This document shows positions 59,903-64,000 of a stretch of 64,000 bases of DNA, piece by piece. Location: positions 65,902-129,901 of the forward strand of contig VFZN01000003.1 in NCBI GenBank assembly GCA_016871195.1. Reading direction: 5' to 3'. Position 1 is the stretch's first letter; every line of letters begins with the position of its first letter. Under the pieces are notes generated by a model that saw only the letters and a list, made by a program, of their open reading frames with translations, was not told the DNA's origin and did not search any database. Source of the stretch: Acidobacteriota bacterium. Lineage in GTDB: Bacteria > Acidobacteriota > Vicinamibacteria > Vicinamibacterales > UBA2999. The position numbers and the translations under genes were made by a program.

Positions 59903-60571
59903 CTAGCCCCCCTCCCCTACCGATCGCCCGTCGCGCATCACGATGCGTTCATCGGTGATCGCAGCAATGGCCGGATCGTGCGTGACCATCACGAGCGTAA
60001 CATGCCGCCGCGTCTTCACTTCAAGCAGCAAATCGAGAATGTGCCGACCGTTGGCACTGTCGAGGTTGCCGGTGGGTTCGTCGGCAAGAATCAGCGGGGG
60101 ATCATTGGCCAGTGCGCGGGCGATGGCCACACGCTGCTGTTCGCCGCCAGACAGTTGCGACGGGTAATGGTGCCCGCGGTCGTGCAACCCGACCTCGTCG
60201 AGCAGGGCCTGTGCGCGGGCCTTCGCATCGCTGCGTCCCGCAATCTCCATCGGCACCTGAATGTTCTCGAGTGCCGTCAGCGATGGCACGAGGTGGAAGA
60301 ACTGGAAGACAAACCCGATCTTCTCGCCGCGCAGGGCCGCCAGCGCATCCTCGCTGAGTGCGGTGATATCCACTCCGTCGATGAAGATCTGCCCGGTCGT
60401 CGGTGCATCAAGCCCGGCGATGAGCCCCAACAGCGTCGACTTGCCGCTGCCAGAGGGACCGATGATCGACACCGACCGTCCGGCGGCGATGTCGAGCGTG
60501 AGCGGATGCAGAATCGTGAGCGGATGGCCGCCACTGTCGACGACCTTGCTGACCTGTCTGAGCGCAATCAT
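59903..60571 (-). CDS. ABC transporter ATP-binding protein (LolD/YbbA type)
   Basis: SIIGPSGSGKSTLLGLIAGLD; QLSGGEQQRVAIARALANDPPLILADEPTGNLD. Confidence 0.97.
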   Translation of the reverse strand: MIALRQVSKVVDSGGHPLTILHPLTLDIAAGRSVSIIGPSGSGKSTLLGLIAGLDAPTTGQIFIDGVDITALSEDALAALRGEKIGFVFQFFHLVPSLTALENIQVPMEIAGRSDAKARAQALLDEVGLHDRGHHYPSQLSGGEQQRVAIARALANDPPLILADEPTGNLDSANGRHILDLLLEVKTRRHVTLVMVTHDPAIAAITDERIVMRDGRSVGEGG

Positions 60572-61293
60572 GAGGACGACCGGAGCCGGGAAAGGTGCGG
60601 AGTGAGCGCACGCCAGACGACGTCGGCCACGCGGCGCGCACCCTCGGGATTGGGATGGATGCCGTCCACCTGATTGAGCGCCGGGTCACCGGCCACCCCG
60701 TCGAGGAGGAACGGAATCAGCGGCACATCGTACTCGCGGGCGAGGTCACGGTAGACCTCCCGGAATGCCGACGTGTATTCGGGACCGTTGTTGGGCGGCG
60801 CTTCCATCCCGGCCAGGATCACCAGGGCGCCCCCCTGCTGCCCGCCTTCGATGATCGCCGCCAGGTTTCGGCGGAGGTCAGCGACAGGCAGTCCGCGCAG
60901 CGCATCATTGCCGCCCAGTGCCACGAGGAGAATCGTCGGGTGCGTCTCCATCACCCACGGCAGGCGACGCAGGCCGCCGGCTGAAGTATCCCCGGACACG
61001 CCGGCGTTCAGTACCCCGCGTGCAATGCCTTCGGCCCGCAGCCGCCCCTCGATGAGCGACGGATAGGTATCCGGAGTGTCGAGACCAAGGCCGGCCGTCA
61101 GGCTGTCGCCGAGCATGGCGATGCCCGGTGCGTCGGCCGGCACAGGAGCCACTCGGGGTGGGGCCGCGGTGTCAGTGACAGAGAGTGGGGCCGGGGCCTG
61201 CGCCGCCGACGGCTCGCGGCTGCATGCCCCAGGGGCCACAGCCACGCACAGGAGGAAAAGAGGCAGGACTCGTCGCACGATGAACTTTCCCAT
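60568..61293 (-). CDS. SGNH/GDSL arylesterase (TesA-like), lipoprotein
   Basis: Lipobox VAVAPGACS; AMLGDSLTAGLGL, VALGGNDALRG, DGIHPNPEGARRVAD. Confidence 0.94.
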   Translation of the reverse strand: MGKFIVRRVLPLFLLCVAVAPGACSREPSAAQAPAPLSVTDTAAPPRVAPVPADAPGIAMLGDSLTAGLGLDTPDTYPSLIEGRLRAEGIARGVLNAGVSGDTSAGGLRRLPWVMETHPTILLVALGGNDALRGLPVADLRRNLAAIIEGGQQGGALVILAGMEAPPNNGPEYTSAFREVYRDLAREYDVPLIPFLLDGVAGDPALNQVDGIHPNPEGARRVADVVWRALTPHLSRLRSSS

Positions 61294-61375
61294 GTTAGAC
61301 GATGGAAGCGTGGGAAACGCTCCCGCCAGCATCGCGGATGACCGATAGGGTAGGCTGAGAGCGGTCTCGACCGTC

Positions 61376-62425
61376 ATGCATCCAGACGATGAGTTTCTCA
61401 AGGCCATGGCCGGTGACCCGCAGGTGCGGCGCCTGCGCCGTGGCGGCCCCGAGCGCGTTGCGGCACGCCCCGTCGCACCCGAACCCGACGTGGCCCTGGC
61501 ACCGCCGACGCCCGGGCCGCCCTCGCTGAGCGCGCGCCTCCACGAGGCCGAGGAGGCTCGTGATGCGGAGCGGGCCGAGGCGCACGCCGCCCAGGCACAG
61601 GTGCGCGCCCTCGCCGAGCGGCTGTCCGCAAACGAGGTGGCTGCTGCAGAACGGGAGGCGGCGCATGACGCGCTGCACCGGCAGCTGGCCGAGGCGCAGG
61701 CAGCCCGGCAGACGCTGGAGACGGATCGGAAGTCACTGCTGGGACAGATCGGCAGCCTGCACGAGCAGCTCACACAAGCACGCGACCGTGCCGCTGCCGC
61801 CGACGCTGCGGCACGCCGGGCGGTGCCCCTGTGGGACGTCCTTGAGGCGCTGGCCCTGCCGTCCCCGGTCACGCGGTTCGCGCAGGCGCTGGCTCACGTC
61901 GAGCCCTCACGTGCCGACAAGACCGTCAGGCACCTCTTCACCTCGCAGCCTGACGAACTGCGACACCTGCTGACCGACAAGGTGGCGTGGGTGTGCGCCG
62001 GGTGCCGGTCCGGGGCAACGCATGAGTGCGTGATCGAGGTCGCACCTGAAGACTGTGACGTCTGTGGAGGCTCGAGCATCGTGGCTGCCGCGCGCCGCTT
62101 CACGGACGCCTGTCGTCGGGCCGACTGCCGGCGCGTGCTGATCGTCGGAGGCTCGCCCCGGTATCATGCACAGCTGACCGCAGCCCTGCAGGCAGACGGC
62201 CTCGAGCTGACGCTGGTGGAAGGAAACCGGAAGCTGCCTGCCGCACAGGCCCGCCAGCTCTGCGATCGGGCCCACCGAGGGTTCATCTGGGGCCCGACGA
62301 TCCTCGACCATGCGGTCAGCGGACTGTTTCAGGGCTCGCGCATTCAGACGGTGCACGTGCGAGGCATCACCCGGTTCCTCGACGAAGCCGCGCGCCTGCT
62401 CGGCCAGCCAGTCGCCACCCGCTAG
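61376..62425 (+). CDS. coiled-coil + zinc-ribbon + DUF2325-like protein of unknown function
   Basis: Long Ala/Glu/Arg coiled coil; CAGC...HEC...CDVC; RVLIVGGSPRYHAQLTAAL...GLELTLVEGNRKLP...HRGFIWGPTILDHAVSGL. Confidence 0.75.
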   Translation: MHPDDEFLKAMAGDPQVRRLRRGGPERVAARPVAPEPDVALAPPTPGPPSLSARLHEAEEARDAERAEAHAAQAQVRALAERLSANEVAAAEREAAHDALHRQLAEAQAARQTLETDRKSLLGQIGSLHEQLTQARDRAAAADAAARRAVPLWDVLEALALPSPVTRFAQALAHVEPSRADKTVRHLFTSQPDELRHLLTDKVAWVCAGCRSGATHECVIEVAPEDCDVCGGSSIVAAARRFTDACRRADCRRVLIVGGSPRYHAQLTAALQADGLELTLVEGNRKLPAAQARQLCDRAHRGFIWGPTILDHAVSGLFQGSRIQTVHVRGITRFLDEAARLLGQPVATR

Positions 62426-63459
62426 CGGACCAGTTCGCGGACGGCGGCGTCCCAGGTCATCGGGGCCACGACGGCATGCCCGGCCTCACCCATCCGGATC
62501 GCGCGGGTGCGGTCGCGCATCACCGCACTGATCGCTGCCCCAAGTGCCTCGGGCGTGGGCACGACCACCGCGCCGGTGACCCCGTCCGTCACCAGTTCCG
62601 CAGGGCCACCGCTATCGGTCACCGTGATCACCGGCTTCGCGCACGAGAATGCCTCGACGGTGACGAACCCGTAATCCTCGTTCCACGGCACAAACGCCAC
62701 GGCGCGGCAGCGCGCCAGATGCGCCACCATCTCGGTATCGCTGAGCTGCCCGGCAAACTGCACGCGCGACTCGAGCCCGAGCTGTGCGCGCAGCCGCACC
62801 AGTGCGGCCATCTCGCCTCCTTCACCGGCAATCACGCACCGGATACCGGCGGCCACGGGTTCCGCAAGCGCACGCAGCAGCAGATCGAACCGCTTGAGCG
62901 GAGCCAGACGCGACACGGCGAACAGATAGTCGTCGTAGCCGTCGCAGCGATACTCGCGCTCGGGTGGAGGCGGATACAGCACGGTGGACGCGGTCCCCCC
63001 CCAGCGCTGTAACCGTGCCTGCACGGTCGCGGAAATGACATACCGGCGTGACATCCGTTCAAACAGAAACTTGTCGGCGCGATGAATCAGCGCGCGGCGT
63101 ACCTGCTCCTTGGCCCTGGCCTTCCACCCCAAACCCTGCGAGAAGCGGTCCCACAGGTCGTAGTACTCGCGCATGCGGTGGTTGAGCCACAGCACGTGGT
63201 GGTCGTGCTGCACTGCATATGCGGGAAACCGCAGCGAAATGACCTGATCGATTTTCTGATCTTCGTGGGCCAGCCCCACGTCGGTGCACCACGCGGCCAG
63301 ATAGGCCGCCCCCTGCTGACCAAAGCGATTCTGCGGAGTGACGATGAGCCCCGACTGGTGCCCAGCAGCACGCAGGGCCTGCACCAGTTCGCGGGCCATG
63401 ACAAGGTGCCCGCCTTCCGCAAATGCCGGGCTGGCCGTGACGACGGCGACGGTGGCCAT
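62422..63459 (-). CDS. glycosyltransferase family 4 (GT-B)
   Basis: YLFAVSRLAPLKRFDLLLRALAEP...CVIAGEGGE...VQFAGQLSDTEMVAHLARCRAVAFVPWNEDYGFVTVEAFSCAKPVITVTDSGGPAELVTDG. Confidence 0.93.
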   Translation of the reverse strand: MATVAVVTASPAFAEGGHLVMARELVQALRAAGHQSGLIVTPQNRFGQQGAAYLAAWCTDVGLAHEDQKIDQVISLRFPAYAVQHDHHVLWLNHRMREYYDLWDRFSQGLGWKARAKEQVRRALIHRADKFLFERMSRRYVISATVQARLQRWGGTASTVLYPPPPEREYRCDGYDDYLFAVSRLAPLKRFDLLLRALAEPVAAGIRCVIAGEGGEMAALVRLRAQLGLESRVQFAGQLSDTEMVAHLARCRAVAFVPWNEDYGFVTVEAFSCAKPVITVTDSGGPAELVTDGVTGAVVVPTPEALGAAISAVMRDRTRAIRMGEAGHAVVAPMTWDAAVRELVR

Positions 63460-63461
63460 GG

Positions 63462-64000
63462 CTACTCGTAGATCGGGCGCAGCGTGACGTGCACCCCCAG
63501 ATAGCGCGAGTCATTGACGCCGGTCTCAAAGAGCGGCACAAATCCCCGGTCCGCGCCGATACGCAGCCGATACACGTAGTTCGTGGGATATCGGGGATCG
63601 GGTCGGTACGGCACGCCGCGGCTCATCGGCAGGCGCACCTGCTGACGGGCGCTGGCCGCCAGCGTCACGGTCTGGGCGGCTCCGTCTGTGTCCAGCGTGA
63701 CGATGGTGGCCCGCGGACCCGATTCCAGCGTGAGTTCGACCGCCTGCAGACGCCGCGGTGTAACCACGCGTCCCGTCGGCAGGTCGTCGGCGGTGACCGG
63801 AGCGCGCAGGATGATGTCGGCGGCCTGCTCGCCCTTCACCCAGAAGCTGCGCCCCTCGCGGTTGTAGGCATGGCTGTCCACGAAATACGCGAGAATCGGC
63901 GCATCGTCTGTGCCCAGGGGCTGCCGCGATCGCTCGGGCCGCACATTGACGGGCAGATCGTTGACCAGCGTCAGTTCGATGGGCAGCCATCGGAACGGAC
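63462..64000 (-). CDS. C-terminal part of a larger protein of unknown function, probably surface-polysaccharide related, truncated by window edge
   Basis: Frame open to the end of the window upstream of the listed ORF start (…PFRWLPIELTLVNDLPVNVRPERSRQPLG…). Confidence 0.65.
   Translation of the reverse strand, partial: PFRWLPIELTLVNDLPVNVRPERSRQPLGTDDAPILAYFVDSHAYNREGRSFWVKGEQAADIILRAPVTADDLPTGRVVTPRRLQAVELTLESGPRATIVTLDTDGAAQTVTLAASARQQVRLPMSRGVPYRPDPRYPTNYVYRLRIGADRGFVPLFETGVNDSRYLGVHVTLRPIYE

Noticed and set aside
60568-61872. Full 434-aa ORF as a single protein
   Set aside because: The first ~193 aa are Ser/Ala/Arg-rich antisense translation of the divergent gene at 61376; the real esterase starts at 61293 with a lipoprotein signal.

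Overview
High-GC bacterial chromosome segment, about 59 confident protein-coding genes, nearly all housekeeping or core. I found no CRISPR array, tRNA/rRNA gene, transposase, integrase or phage module. Main blocks, left to right: a GHMP kinase cut by the window edge and polX; a long minus-strand run (TPR protein, zinc-ribbon/RDD protein, pgpA, cinA, gpsA, ftsY, ribD-ribE-ribBA, then ffh-rpsP-khpA-rimM-trmD-rplS-rnhB-membrane protein-thiE-rodZ); ftcD; an NtrX/NtrY-like two-component pair, nrdR and a flippase-like protein; purC, fis-like gene and groES-groEL; a TRAP transporter with a TatT-type lipoprotein and a fused DctQM; quinone-oxidoreductase-like, glutaminyl cyclase and TonB genes; tatA; a minus-strand run gatB / TM-DUF3108 fusion / orphan / glycerate kinase / rnr / selB; pckA; an ECF sigma gene, putative anti-sigma and plant/cyanobacterial-length ispH; a Spy-like protein with a tripartite RND efflux system; folK, ferritin-like, DksA/TraR; an FtsX-type ABC exporter with an SGNH esterase; a coiled-coil/zinc-ribbon/DUF2325-like protein; and glycosyltransferase genes at the right edge. 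The gene content suggests Acidobacteriota (low-confidence inference). I see no clearly new multi-gene system. The items most worth a second look are the DUF2325-like protein, the membrane-DUF3108 fusion, the hairpin directly upstream of gatB, a glycerate kinase whose conserved N-terminus lies upstream of its first ATG/GTG, a candidate leaderless small gene, glycine-rich tracts in all three RND components, and isolated selB.
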